This document shows positions 15,108 to 23,614 of a stretch of DNA of 61,672 nt, piece by piece; position 1 is the stretch's first letter, and each line of letters opens with the position of its first letter. The stretch is from Caldithrix sp. (GTDB lineage Bacteria; Zhuqueibacterota; Zhuqueibacteria; Thermofontimicrobiales; Sulfurfontimicrobiaceae): contig DYKB01000038.1 in NCBI GenBank assembly GCA_020722815.1, forward strand, positions 1 to 61,672, read 5' to 3'. The position numbers and the translations under genes are program-made. The notes below the pieces were generated by a model. The model worked only from the letters and a program-made list of their open reading frames with translations. It made no database searches and had not been told where the DNA came from.

Positions 15108-17750
15108 ATGAAAACGCTTTTTTATCAGATTTATTTACTCTTCAGCCTCATTTTTATGTTTATCCTAACAGGGAATCTGCCAGGACAGCCAGTTGAAGCC
15201 CCGGAAACATATTTTGGCTTTAAACCCGGTACGGATCGAATGCTCTTCGATTATGAGCAGCTCATTGGCTATCTTCAAAAAATAGACCCGGTTTCACCAC
15301 GTCTTGAATTAAAAAATATTGGCCTATCGCCATTGGGAAAAAAAATCTATATTGCCTTCATTTCGCTTCCCGAAAATATACAAAATTTGGAAAAACTAAA
15401 AGGCTATAATCATCAATTGACATTCGAAACCGATATGGCGGCCCAAATAAAAGACGAAATAATGAAAAATGGCAAAATTTTCGTACTGCTCACCATGTCG
15501 ATGCACGCGACTGAAGTTGGGCCATCTCAGGCTGTTCCATTAATTGTTCATCAATTAGTAACCACTGAAGATCCCCAACTTTTAGCCGGGTTGAAAGATG
15601 TAGTGTTAATGATCGTTCCATCGCATAATCCGGATGGGATGGATATGGTGGTGGAACACTACCGCAAATACAAAGGGACTAAATACGAAGGAAGTTCCAT
15701 GCCCGGGGTTTACCATAAATATGTGGGACATGATAACAATCGGGATTTCATTACGTTGAGCCAATCGGATAATCAGGCCATTGCCCGAATTTATAATCAG
15801 GACTGGCTTCCGCAGGTGATGGTGGAGAAACATCAGATGGGTTCAGGCAGTGCCCGCTATTTTGTACCGCCAGTTCATGATCCAATAGCTGAAAATATTC
15901 CGGCGGAACTCTGGAATTGGACCTGGATATTTGGTTCGAATATGATCAAAGATATGACCGAAAAAGGACAGGCCGGCATTTCTCAGCACTATCTGTTCGA
16001 TGATTATTGGCCGGGCTCAACAGAAACCTGTATCTGGAAAAATGTCATTGGCATGCTGACTGAATGCGCCGGTGTTCAAACAGCCAGCCCGATTTATGTG
16101 GAACCAAGCGAATTGGGAGCGTCCGGTAAAGGCCTGGGGGAATATAAAAAGAGCATTAATATGCCACTTCCCTGGCCTGGTGGCTGGTGGCGTTTAAGCG
16201 ATATTGTTGATTATGAAATTTCTTCGACTTTTTCAGTACTTAAAACCGCGTCGCTGCACCGGGAAGAAATTTTGAAATTTCGCTACGACATTTGCCGAAA
16301 TGAAATAAAAAAAGGCCAGACCGAAGCGCCATTTTATTATGTGATGCCTTTAAAACAGCACGATCCGAGTGAATTGGTGGGGATTGTCAATTTGATGAAG
16401 GAACATGGGATTAAAGTATACCAGTTGAAAAATCCAACCATTGTCGACGGTCATCATCTGGAAGCGAATGATGTGATTATTCCATTAGCTCAACCATTTC
16501 GGCCTTTTATCAAAGAGGTGATGGAAAAACAGTCATTTCCCGCACGGCATTATACGCCTGATGGCGAATTGATCAGGCCATACGATATCACAACCTGGAG
16601 CCTTCCCCTTCATCGCGGCGTCAAGGCGCATGAAATAAAGCAGCGTTCATTAGAATTAGAACAAAATCTGGCAGAAATTCAAAATACGTTTCAATTAAAA
16701 ACAATGCTTCCGGCTCAATATCGCGCACTCATTTTTAATGTGAATCACAATGAAAGCTTCCTGGCAATGTTCCTGGCCTGCAAAATGGGAATTAAAGTTG
16801 AACGAACGAAAGAACCAATTCGCGTACAAGATGTGAGGGTACCAGGTGGGAGCTTTTTAATCCGTTCTGATCAAAAAAATTCTGATCACATTCAAAAATT
16901 GTTAAGATTAATTCAGGTATCACCACTCGTCCTCGAACAGGATCTGCCTGTTAAAACAACGGAGGTATCCGTTCCTAAAATTGCCCTGGTCGAAACCTGG
17001 TTCCATGATATGGATGCCGGCTGGACCCGGTTTGTTTTTGATAGCTACAACATCCCGTTTACCATTTTACGGCCGGGAGATTTTAAGAAAACCGATCTGG
17101 AAAAAAATTTTAATGTCATCATTTTCCCCAATTCGGATAATTCAATTTTAATGGAAGGAAAATGGAAATCAGACAATCAATATTATGTCAGTAGCTATCC
17201 CCCTGAATTTACCAAAGGAATCGGCAAGGAAGGTTTTGATAAATTGTTAGCCTTTCTGGATACGGGTGGAATTATTGTTTCCTGGGGACAATCTACCCGC
17301 CTCTTTTTGGGGACGCTCTCGATGAAGGGCGAGAACAAGGACGAACCGGAGGAATTTCAATTGCCGGTCAATGACATTTCATCGTCACTTCAAAAGGCCG
17401 GACTTTATTGCCCCGGTTCTTTGATGAAACTATCGCTTAATCCAGAAAGTCCATTAACGGCCGGTTTGCCCGAATCAATCGGTGTCTTTTTTAGAGGCAC
17501 CCCCGTCTTTCAAACCTCAATTCCGAATTTCGATATGGATCGGCGGGTGATTGGCAGTTTTCCGGAAAAAGATATTCTGTTAAGTGGTTATTGTGAAAAA
17601 GCAGAAAAGTTGAGTCAAAAATCAGCCGCAGTCTGGATTAAAAAAGGAAAAGGGCAATTAATTCTATTCGGTTTCAATCCACAATTCCGGGCTTCAACTC
17701 AGGGCGTCTATAAATTGCTCTTTAATGCATTACTCTTACCGAAATTATAG
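15108..17750 (+). CDS. exported M14 family zinc carboxypeptidase-like protein
   Basis: The 880-residue protein has a signal peptide (about residues 1-28). The M14 catalytic domain occupies about 40-400: the zinc motif MHATEVG gives His133 and Glu136, then SHNPDGMDM, HDNNRDF (Arg212), EKHQMGSG (His242, likely third zinc ligand) and MLTECAG (Glu319, candidate catalytic base). A long C-terminal region of about 480 residues carries a glutamine-amidotransferase-like segment (FDKLLAFLDTGGIIVSWGQS). AAGGA precedes the ATG. It probably trims peptides in the periplasm or outside the cell. The following reading frames are broken. Confidence 0.9.
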   Translation: MKTLFYQIYLLFSLIFMFILTGNLPGQPVEAPETYFGFKPGTDRMLFDYEQLIGYLQKIDPVSPRLELKNIGLSPLGKKIYIAFISLPENIQNLEKLKGYNHQLTFETDMAAQIKDEIMKNGKIFVLLTMSMHATEVGPSQAVPLIVHQLVTTEDPQLLAGLKDVVLMIVPSHNPDGMDMVVEHYRKYKGTKYEGSSMPGVYHKYVGHDNNRDFITLSQSDNQAIARIYNQDWLPQVMVEKHQMGSGSARYFVPPVHDPIAENIPAELWNWTWIFGSNMIKDMTEKGQAGISQHYLFDDYWPGSTETCIWKNVIGMLTECAGVQTASPIYVEPSELGASGKGLGEYKKSINMPLPWPGGWWRLSDIVDYEISSTFSVLKTASLHREEILKFRYDICRNEIKKGQTEAPFYYVMPLKQHDPSELVGIVNLMKEHGIKVYQLKNPTIVDGHHLEANDVIIPLAQPFRPFIKEVMEKQSFPARHYTPDGELIRPYDITTWSLPLHRGVKAHEIKQRSLELEQNLAEIQNTFQLKTMLPAQYRALIFNVNHNESFLAMFLACKMGIKVERTKEPIRVQDVRVPGGSFLIRSDQKNSDHIQKLLRLIQVSPLVLEQDLPVKTTEVSVPKIALVETWFHDMDAGWTRFVFDSYNIPFTILRPGDFKKTDLEKNFNVIIFPNSDNSILMEGKWKSDNQYYVSSYPPEFTKGIGKEGFDKLLAFLDTGGIIVSWGQSTRLFLGTLSMKGENKDEPEEFQLPVNDISSSLQKAGLYCPGSLMKLSLNPESPLTAGLPESIGVFFRGTPVFQTSIPNFDMDRRVIGSFPEKDILLSGYCEKAEKLSQKSAAVWIKKGKGQLILFGFNPQFRASTQGVYKLLFNALLLPKL

Positions 17751-17765
17751 TTGAATGGAAAGAAA

Positions 17766-18016
17766 ATGACTGTTAAAATTCTCGGTTCCGGCTTGTGCCA
17801 ATTGCGATAAATTATTTGATCTGGTGCGTCAGGCCGCGATTGAACTGGATATGGCGATTAATTTTGAAAAAATGAAGGATTTAAATAAAATTGTCGATTT
17901 ATGGGGGTTATCGGACTCCAGGATTAGTCATTAATGAGGTTGTAAAATCCACCGGGCGAATTCCAACGCTTCAGGAAATAAAAACATGGTCCCAGAAAGT
18001 GGCACAACAGGATTAA
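17766..18016 (+). pseudogene. broken TM0996/MTH895-type glutaredoxin-like gene
   Basis: Read with frame changes, the region spells MTVKILGSG, then CANCDKLFDLVRQAAIELDM, then a GTPGLVINEVVKSTGRIPT segment and EIKTWSQKVAQQD before the stop. This is the small redox-active disulfide (CxxC) family. One extra T lies before the CANC codons, and at least three more indels surround the GTP motif (an extra T and an extra G before, a missing G within). The neighbouring genes are intact, so decay rather than poor sequence is favoured. The next 120 bp has no gene. Confidence 0.8.
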
Positions 18017-18135
18017 AATATACTTAACGAATGATGATGAACGATGTTGGATTTTTGAAGGAATCAACGCAAAAAATTCTTAAATCAAAAATTGTTCATC
18101 CTTGTACGGAGATTACCTAATTCCTTCAAATATCG

Positions 18136-18933
18136 TCATTTTGTTTTCTTCCCCGCCAGAAAATTTTTTGCCAGTCGGGCTTCTTCAGCGGCTGGGAATT
18201 TATCAATCACCATTTTTAAATATTGCTCACCGGCTTTGGGCGCATTTAACTGAAAATAACAATAGCCGATTTTTAAGAGTGCCGCGGCTCGTTTATCCCC
18301 TTTGGGGAAATCCAGCAAAACCTTTTTAAAATTTTCAATCGCCCGTTGATACTCGGCACGGGCATAGTAAATTTCGCCAATCCAGTATTGGGCATTATCA
18401 GCAAATTCACTATCCGGGTAACGGCGTAAATATTCAGTGAAACCTTGCAGGGCTAATTCATAGTTCCCGCGTGAAAGATCCATATAGGCCGTATTATAAA
18501 TCGATTTGGGATCAGCACCGGTTTCAACAGGTTGTGCTGTAGTTCCATTCCCCTCAGCAGAATCCGTCAGCATACTATCCACCGCCATCGGCCGCGGCTG
18601 AACATTCTCCATTGCCTGAATAAAACCGGACAGCCGATCGACATTATCCGCCAGCTTACTATCGATGACGCGTGACTGGCTTTTGAGATTCTCAAGTTCA
18701 GCCAATAAATCGGCCCGGGCCATTCGGTTCTGTTCTACCAATTGATTCATGGATTTACTTAATTCCAACAGCATTTTTCGTAATTCTTTATTTTCCTGCC
18801 GCAAGGCAGTCACTTGCTGCTGAAGGTTGGTAGAATCCGTTTTAAACTGAACAATTTCCTGCCGCGTGGCACATCCAATGAATGAAATGAGAAAAATCCA
18901 GAGGATAAAATTTATCAATAATCTAAGTTTCAT
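18136..18933 (-). CDS. cpoB: Tol-Pal system protein CpoB/YbgF
   Basis: The 265-residue protein starts at the ATG preceded by GGAAAAG (a TTG four codons upstream is less likely). A lipobox, LISFIGC, puts the lipid anchor at Cys21, which is unusual because E. coli CpoB is soluble. A coiled coil (about 30-110) is followed by TPR repeats (SIYNTAYMDLSRGNYELAL, DNAQYWIGEIYYARAEYQRAI, AALLKIGYCYFQL). It is the last gene of the tol-pal operon and is expected to link outer-membrane constriction to cell-wall synthesis. Confidence 0.92.
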   Translation of the reverse strand: MKLRLLINFILWIFLISFIGCATRQEIVQFKTDSTNLQQQVTALRQENKELRKMLLELSKSMNQLVEQNRMARADLLAELENLKSQSRVIDSKLADNVDRLSGFIQAMENVQPRPMAVDSMLTDSAEGNGTTAQPVETGADPKSIYNTAYMDLSRGNYELALQGFTEYLRRYPDSEFADNAQYWIGEIYYARAEYQRAIENFKKVLLDFPKGDKRAAALLKIGYCYFQLNAPKAGEQYLKMVIDKFPAAEEARLAKNFLAGKKTK

Positions 18934-18970
18934 TTTCTTTTCCAAAACAAATGCAGTTTAAATCAGAAAA

Positions 18971-19546
18971 TTAGCGTTGCATTATTACAAATGAAGCCCG
19001 ACGATTTCTAGACCAGGCATCTTCTGTCGGCCGTGGATCCAACGGTCGCTCTTTTCCATAACTAATTGTGGATAAACGTTCCGAAGCAATCCCATAATTA
19101 ACCAGATATTTTTTAACAATTTCGGCACGCCGATCCCCTAACGCCAAATTGTACTCAATAGTCCCCCGTTCATCGCAATGTCCTTCAATAACCACCTTCA
19201 CCAGGGGATAATTTGCCAACACCCGGGCATGTTGTGACAAAATTTCCCGGGCAGTTGCATTTAATTCCGACTGGTCAAAATCAAAATTAATATCACGTAG
19301 ATTAAGATTAGCCGCATCGAGGCTTGGCAACTGATTGTCCATGGGTTCATCTTTATCCAGGGCTAAAAAATCATCCAATTCATCTTCTCCCGCTTTTCCT
19401 TTTTCAGTGGGAGTTTTTTCATTTCCGATTGGTTCAGTGGTTTCACCGGGATTAAGCTCCGCCTGGGTGGTCTTTTTTTGGCAACCTGAAACCAGCAAAA
19501 AAATGACCAAACCCGAAATCAGCATGATCATAATCGATTTTCGCAT
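18971..19546 (-). CDS. pal: peptidoglycan-associated lipoprotein Pal
   Basis: The 191-residue protein starts at an ATG with a perfect AGGAGG nine bases upstream; a further ATG at 19576 is in frame but lacks this. The lipobox LLVSGC gives lipidated Cys22. A low-complexity acidic linker is followed by the OmpA-like domain (INFDFDQSELNATAREIL, VIEGHCDERGTIEYNLALG, RRAEIVKKYL, RNRRASFVI), which binds peptidoglycan. Its place between tolB and cpoB matches the usual operon. Confidence 0.95.
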   Translation of the reverse strand: MRKSIMIMLISGLVIFLLVSGCQKKTTQAELNPGETTEPIGNEKTPTEKGKAGEDELDDFLALDKDEPMDNQLPSLDAANLNLRDINFDFDQSELNATAREILSQHARVLANYPLVKVVIEGHCDERGTIEYNLALGDRRAEIVKKYLVNYGIASERLSTISYGKERPLDPRPTEDAWSRNRRASFVIMQR

Positions 19547-19670
19547 ATTTTTCAACCTCCTGAAATCTTGATTCATATATCGATCTCGTATTAACTCGTA
19601 TCCCCATAATTAATATAACAAAAAAAATTATAAAAACATATCAATTTTCGTTAAATACCGTCCAATTGGA

Positions 19671-20954
19671 TCAAAAATTTCCAACATTCGGGGACCAGGC
19701 CGGGGAATAGTTATTGCCCCGTTTTGTCAATTGACGCATTTTTGTCCCATCCAGATTAATCACATAAATTTGCCATCTCCCCGTTCGGTTGGAAGCAAAG
19801 GCGAGACTCAATCCATGTGGTGACCACGAGGGATTTTCATTATTTCCGATCCCGTCGGTAACGCGGAAACGATTTTCGCCATTCACATCGACGGTATAAA
19901 TCTGAAATTTGCCATCCTCTCGGGAAACATAAGCTATTTTATCTCCTTTAGGTGACCAATCCGGTGAATCATTATAATTTCCTTCATAAGTCAGGCGGCG
20001 AACATTGGCACCTTCGGCATCCATGATGTAAACTTGCGGAGCACCACTGCGATCAGAAGTAAAAACAATTTCCCGACCATTCGGTGACCAGGAGGGGGAA
20101 GTTTCAATCGCTGGATGGTTTGTCAACCGTCTCAAATTGTTTCCATCCGAATCCATCACGTAAATTTCGGCATTTCCATCTTTTGAAAGCGTTAAAGCAA
20201 TTTTTTTCGCATCCGGTGACCAGGCGGGAGAGATATTCAAACCTTTAAAATTGGAACGCCGAATACTTTTGCCATATTTGAGATAATAAATCATGAGATC
20301 CGGATTGTCCGCTTTGAAACACGTATAGGCAAGCCGAAGTCCATCCGGGGCCCAACAGGGCGAAAGATTGATCGTCCCACTCTTTGTCAATTGTTGTAAA
20401 CCCACCCCGTCAAAATCCACCAGAGCCAGTTCTTTTGCCTGATTTAATTCGGTTACAAATACAATTTTACTGCTGGCGATGCCCCGTTCACCAAATAAAT
20501 AATAAACCACTTCGTCAGCGACATCATGTACCAGCGAACGGATTTGTTTTGCATTCGAACTATAACGTTTTTTGAATATCTGATTTCGGAAAGGCATATC
20601 CATCAGATGCCCGGTTAGTGACACCGTACTATCCTGATAGTCAATCCAGGCTTCAAATCGGGCGGCCGCCTGAAGATTTTCAACAGCAGCCGCTTTACTA
20701 TTCATTTCCGGCAGGAGTTCCGTGAGTTTTTGCTCATCCAGAATCGTGAATAGGCCAGAGAACTCCAGATCATTGATAAAAATATTTCGGACATCCACAG
20801 CCAGTCGGGATGAAGTAAAAGGACCAACCAGCAGACGGATCGGTTGAAATCCATCTTTTTGAATTTTCAGATAAATTGAATTCTGTGCCCATGCTGAAAT
20901 TTGAAAGAGAAAAAAGAATCCCCAAAAAAATTTAATCAAGCGCATTCTCATCAT
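19671..20954 (-). CDS. tolB: Tol-Pal system beta-propeller protein TolB
   Basis: The 427-residue periplasmic protein has a signal peptide (to about FQISAWA), an N-terminal domain of about 150 residues, and a six-bladed WD40-like propeller with repeated SPAWSPDAKKIALT / SPSWSPNGREIVFTSDRSG / NPSWSPHGLSLAFASNRTG units. Its start codon overlaps the tolA stop (ATGA), so the two are translationally coupled. The second or fourth Met is also a possible start. TolB binds Pal. Confidence 0.95.
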   Translation of the reverse strand: MMRMRLIKFFWGFFFLFQISAWAQNSIYLKIQKDGFQPIRLLVGPFTSSRLAVDVRNIFINDLEFSGLFTILDEQKLTELLPEMNSKAAAVENLQAAARFEAWIDYQDSTVSLTGHLMDMPFRNQIFKKRYSSNAKQIRSLVHDVADEVVYYLFGERGIASSKIVFVTELNQAKELALVDFDGVGLQQLTKSGTINLSPCWAPDGLRLAYTCFKADNPDLMIYYLKYGKSIRRSNFKGLNISPAWSPDAKKIALTLSKDGNAEIYVMDSDGNNLRRLTNHPAIETSPSWSPNGREIVFTSDRSGAPQVYIMDAEGANVRRLTYEGNYNDSPDWSPKGDKIAYVSREDGKFQIYTVDVNGENRFRVTDGIGNNENPSWSPHGLSLAFASNRTGRWQIYVINLDGTKMRQLTKRGNNYSPAWSPNVGNF

Positions 20955-21709
20955 GACTTACCCTGTTTCATTTCAAATTCTATGTGTACGGAAAGTTGAT
21001 CTTCCAAAAATTCAGCAGGCAATGGGGGTAATGGACTGGCAAAATGTACCGCCCGTAAAGCTGCCTGATCGAACATGAAATTATTGGATGATTTTTCTAC
21101 CACCACATCCATTATTTTTCCATTTCGTAAAATTCGAAAGCCAACCAATGTCCCTAGCTGCTTTTTTCTGGTTAATGGGGGGCGCCAATTATCTGCAATC
21201 CGATTTCGAATTAAATTGATATAATAAGCAAACGGAAAATCTTTCGTATCGATTTTAAGCTGATTTCCCTCGATTGGTTCCCCTTCGATTCCGTCTTGTG
21301 CGCCGGTAACCTCGATATTTTCTTTTAGATTAGATGCCGGTTCAGGTTTTCCGGTTGTTTTTTTTTGTTTTTTTTCGTCAATTGGCCGGGGCTTTTCCGG
21401 AATTTTTTTTTCTTCGACCGGCTTCTTCTCTACTTCGATTTTAGGTTGTTCTACCGGTTTTTCGATAATAACTTCCGGTTCAGGTTCGAGCACAATCTCC
21501 GGCGTCTCATTTTGCTCCACCGGCGGGGTTGCAGGCAACGGTGTAAAGGAAGCCTTACTAATCAGCGCCACCTGATAGACCTGCATCTGACGGGGCATTT
21601 TAAAAGGTGCCGGTCGATAAATAAGCAGGCCAAAAATAAATAATAAATGCAACATGGCCGAGAAAGCAAAGGCTGTATTTAATCGATCATTTTTTTCGAT
21701 TCGATTCAA
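20951..21709 (-). CDS. TolA/TonB-type energy transducer
   Basis: The 252-residue protein has one N-terminal span (FAFSAMLHLLFIFGLLIY), a Pro/Glu/Lys-rich periplasmic linker (about 60-130: PEPEVIIEKPVEQPKIEVEK and similar), and a C-terminal TonB/TolA domain (YINLIRNRIADNWRPP, GFRILRNGKIMDVVVEKSS, ALRAVHFASPLPPLP). The start is a TTG inside the end of tolR, with a 23-bp overlap. The Pro-Glu-Lys linker resembles TonB, while position in the operon says TolA; many non-proteobacteria have this mixed form. Confidence 0.88.
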   Translation of the reverse strand: MNRIEKNDRLNTAFAFSAMLHLLFIFGLLIYRPAPFKMPRQMQVYQVALISKASFTPLPATPPVEQNETPEIVLEPEPEVIIEKPVEQPKIEVEKKPVEEKKIPEKPRPIDEKKQKKTTGKPEPASNLKENIEVTGAQDGIEGEPIEGNQLKIDTKDFPFAYYINLIRNRIADNWRPPLTRKKQLGTLVGFRILRNGKIMDVVVEKSSNNFMFDQAALRAVHFASPLPPLPAEFLEDQLSVHIEFEMKQGKS

Positions 21710-22088
21710 CGATTAACCCCACATGATGAATGCCCACACGCTTTATTCTATCAATCAGATGAATCACTTCTCCATACGGGATGGCCTGATCCGCCTGGAT
21801 GAAAACCGCTTTATTCGGATTTTCCCGAAATCGTCGGGCTAATTCAATTTCAAACTCGGTCTCTTTAATTAAATCCGCATCTAAAAAAATCTGGCGGTCC
21901 GGTGTCAAAGAAACCGTAATGCCATCGGACTCTTTTAAGGCATCAACCTGTGCACGGGGTAAAGTAACCTCAATCCCGCTACGCAACATCGGCGCCGTAA
22001 TCATAAAAATGATTAACAAAACCATGGTCACATCCACGAGGGAGGTGACATTAATCTGGGCCAAAGTCGAATATTTATGCTTTTTCAT
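21687..22088 (-). CDS. tolR: TolR/ExbD family proton-channel component
   Basis: The 133-residue protein has a short cytoplasmic N-terminus and one span, LVDVTMVLLIIFMITAP, with the conserved membrane aspartate (in SLVDVT) that carries protons. The periplasmic domain (ITVSLTPDRQIFLDADLI, FIQADQAIPYGEVIHLID) follows. It overlaps tolQ by four bases and tolA by 23. It works with TolQ to energise TolA. Confidence 0.95.
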   Translation of the reverse strand: MKKHKYSTLAQINVTSLVDVTMVLLIIFMITAPMLRSGIEVTLPRAQVDALKESDGITVSLTPDRQIFLDADLIKETEFEIELARRFRENPNKAVFIQADQAIPYGEVIHLIDRIKRVGIHHVGLIVESNRKK

Positions 22089-22771
22089 AGAATGCGCTCC
22101 TGTTCCAAAATGAGCAACAATTCTGTTGTAAATTCCGAAAGGTCTGTTTCCAAATGTTGAATCCGATCGACGAGATAATTATACGCCACAAGGGCGGGAA
22201 TCGCCACGCCCAATCCAACGACGGTGGTGATAAGGGCTTCAAAAATTCCCGGCCCGACGGCGCCAATATCCGCTGAACCGGTTCCAAGACTTAAAAAAGC
22301 CGTCATAATTCCCCAAACCGTTCCCAATAATCCAAGAAATGGGCTGACACTTACCGTTGTCGCCAAAAAAATCAATCGTCTTTCCAGAGAAGAAATTTCA
22401 TCACTGATCACCAATTCGAGTTTTTCACGTAATGATGATTTTGAGATTTCATTTTTTACGCCAGGATTTGTTACCGGACGCTCTCCACGCGGCGCCGAAG
22501 CTAATGCCTGTTGCAGCGTAGCATAATTTTCCCGAAAAATTCTGGCAAAAGGACAATATATAAACTCCTGACTTTGACGAAATAGATCACTCCAATTCAC
22601 CCGCATTTTAAATAATCGTAAAAAATGCCTGCCTTCATTTTTAATATTAATAATCCGGCGAAATTTATTAAAAATAATCCCCCATGAAAAAATGGATAGG
22701 AAAAGAAGAATCAACAAGATAATTTTTGCAAACCAGCCTGAACGGAGAATGAATTGGATAAAGGTAACCAT
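22085..22771 (-). CDS. tolQ: TolQ/ExbB/MotA family proton-channel component
   Basis: The 228-residue protein has three spans: an N-terminal one (IILLILLFLSIFSWGIIF) and two near the C-terminus (LATTVSVSPFLGLLGTVWGIM; EALITTVVGLGVAIPALVAYN), with the conserved GLLGTVWGIMTAF motif. It is the first gene of a six-gene leftward operon tolQ-tolR-tolA-tolB-pal-cpoB. AAGG lies about ten bases before the ATG. No promoter stood out in the 22772-23011 gap. Confidence 0.95.
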   Translation of the reverse strand: MVTFIQFILRSGWFAKIILLILLFLSIFSWGIIFNKFRRIINIKNEGRHFLRLFKMRVNWSDLFRQSQEFIYCPFARIFRENYATLQQALASAPRGERPVTNPGVKNEISKSSLREKLELVISDEISSLERRLIFLATTVSVSPFLGLLGTVWGIMTAFLSLGTGSADIGAVGPGIFEALITTVVGLGVAIPALVAYNYLVDRIQHLETDLSEFTTELLLILEQERIL

Positions 22772-23011
22772 AAACTTTGCCTTTTATTTCTACATTAGTA
22801 ATCAATCAGAGAAGATGAGGTTCGACTCAGTCGCTGAAAATTTGGCGAGCGCCATTTTTTTAAACATCAAGATTCTAACGCTTTAAAAATAAACAAGTTT
22901 CCTTGAATCAACACAGACTTCAAAACCAGGGCATTTTTAAATCTGGTTTATAACTTCAGAAATACAATGCAAAAATCGGATTTCCCTTGAAACTTTTTAA
23001 TATTTTTTTTA

Positions 23012-23422
23012 TATTTCAAACAGTTAATTATTGTTAATATAGCACTGGCAGTGATAGGAGGAGTTCTTACTTTATGGATAAGTGGGCAGTACCTTTCCGT
23101 TCCGGCCTCAATTGGCTTTATTGCATTATTCGGGGTAGCGGTAGAAAATGGAATTGTTATGGTTACCTATTTCAATGATCGAAAACAATATTGCGCCACC
23201 GTGCATGAAGCCTTGCTTGAAGGCGCCCGATTACGTTTACGTCCCATCCTCATGACCGCCCTCACAACGATGCTGGGATTATTACCTTTATTAATTTCGC
23301 GTGGTATCGGCGCAGAAGTGCAGCGGCCTTTAGCGACAGTCGTAGTAGGTGGCTTGATTACCGCGACGCTATTAACTCTTTTTATGTTGCCGACATTTTA
23401 TCTGACTTTTGAGAAGAGATAG
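23012..23422 (+). pseudogene. C-terminal remnant of a CusA/CzcA-type RND efflux pump
   Basis: The last approximately 137 codons match the end of heavy-metal RND pumps: NIALAVIGGVLTLWISGQYL, PASIGFIALFGVAVENGIVM, HEALLEGARLRLRPILMTA, and TVVVGGLITATLLTLFMLP. Full-length pumps exceed 1000 residues. Homology fades upstream of about 23012, where the frame soon hits a stop at 22988-22990. A GTG at 23051 could start a short peptide, but no function is expected. It is the residue of a large deletion or a transfer that left only the end. Confidence 0.85.
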
Positions 23423-23460
23423 ATCGATAATTCTTTTGGTTATGGATGAACAGGATGCTT

Positions 23461-23549
23461 GATGCGTAATGCGTGAAACGTACCAGGAAAAGGCGTAATT
23501 TCATATTACCCATCACGTTTCACGTCTGACGTTTTACGTATTACGCATC
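23461..23549. repeat. GCGTAATGCG-type inverted repeat between convergent genes
   Basis: GATGCGTAATGCGTGAAACGT pairs, with a few mismatches, with ACGTTTTACGTATTACGCATC at 23529-23549, and further GCGTAATTTC/CATCACG units lie inside. Like the hairpin at 12157-12243, it lies between convergent coding stretches. Confidence 0.6.
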
Positions 23550-23614
23550 ATACCTGGAGCCATTGCCATTCAAAATTGAGATGATAGCGCCCTGATAAAT
23601 CCAACGCAATTCTT

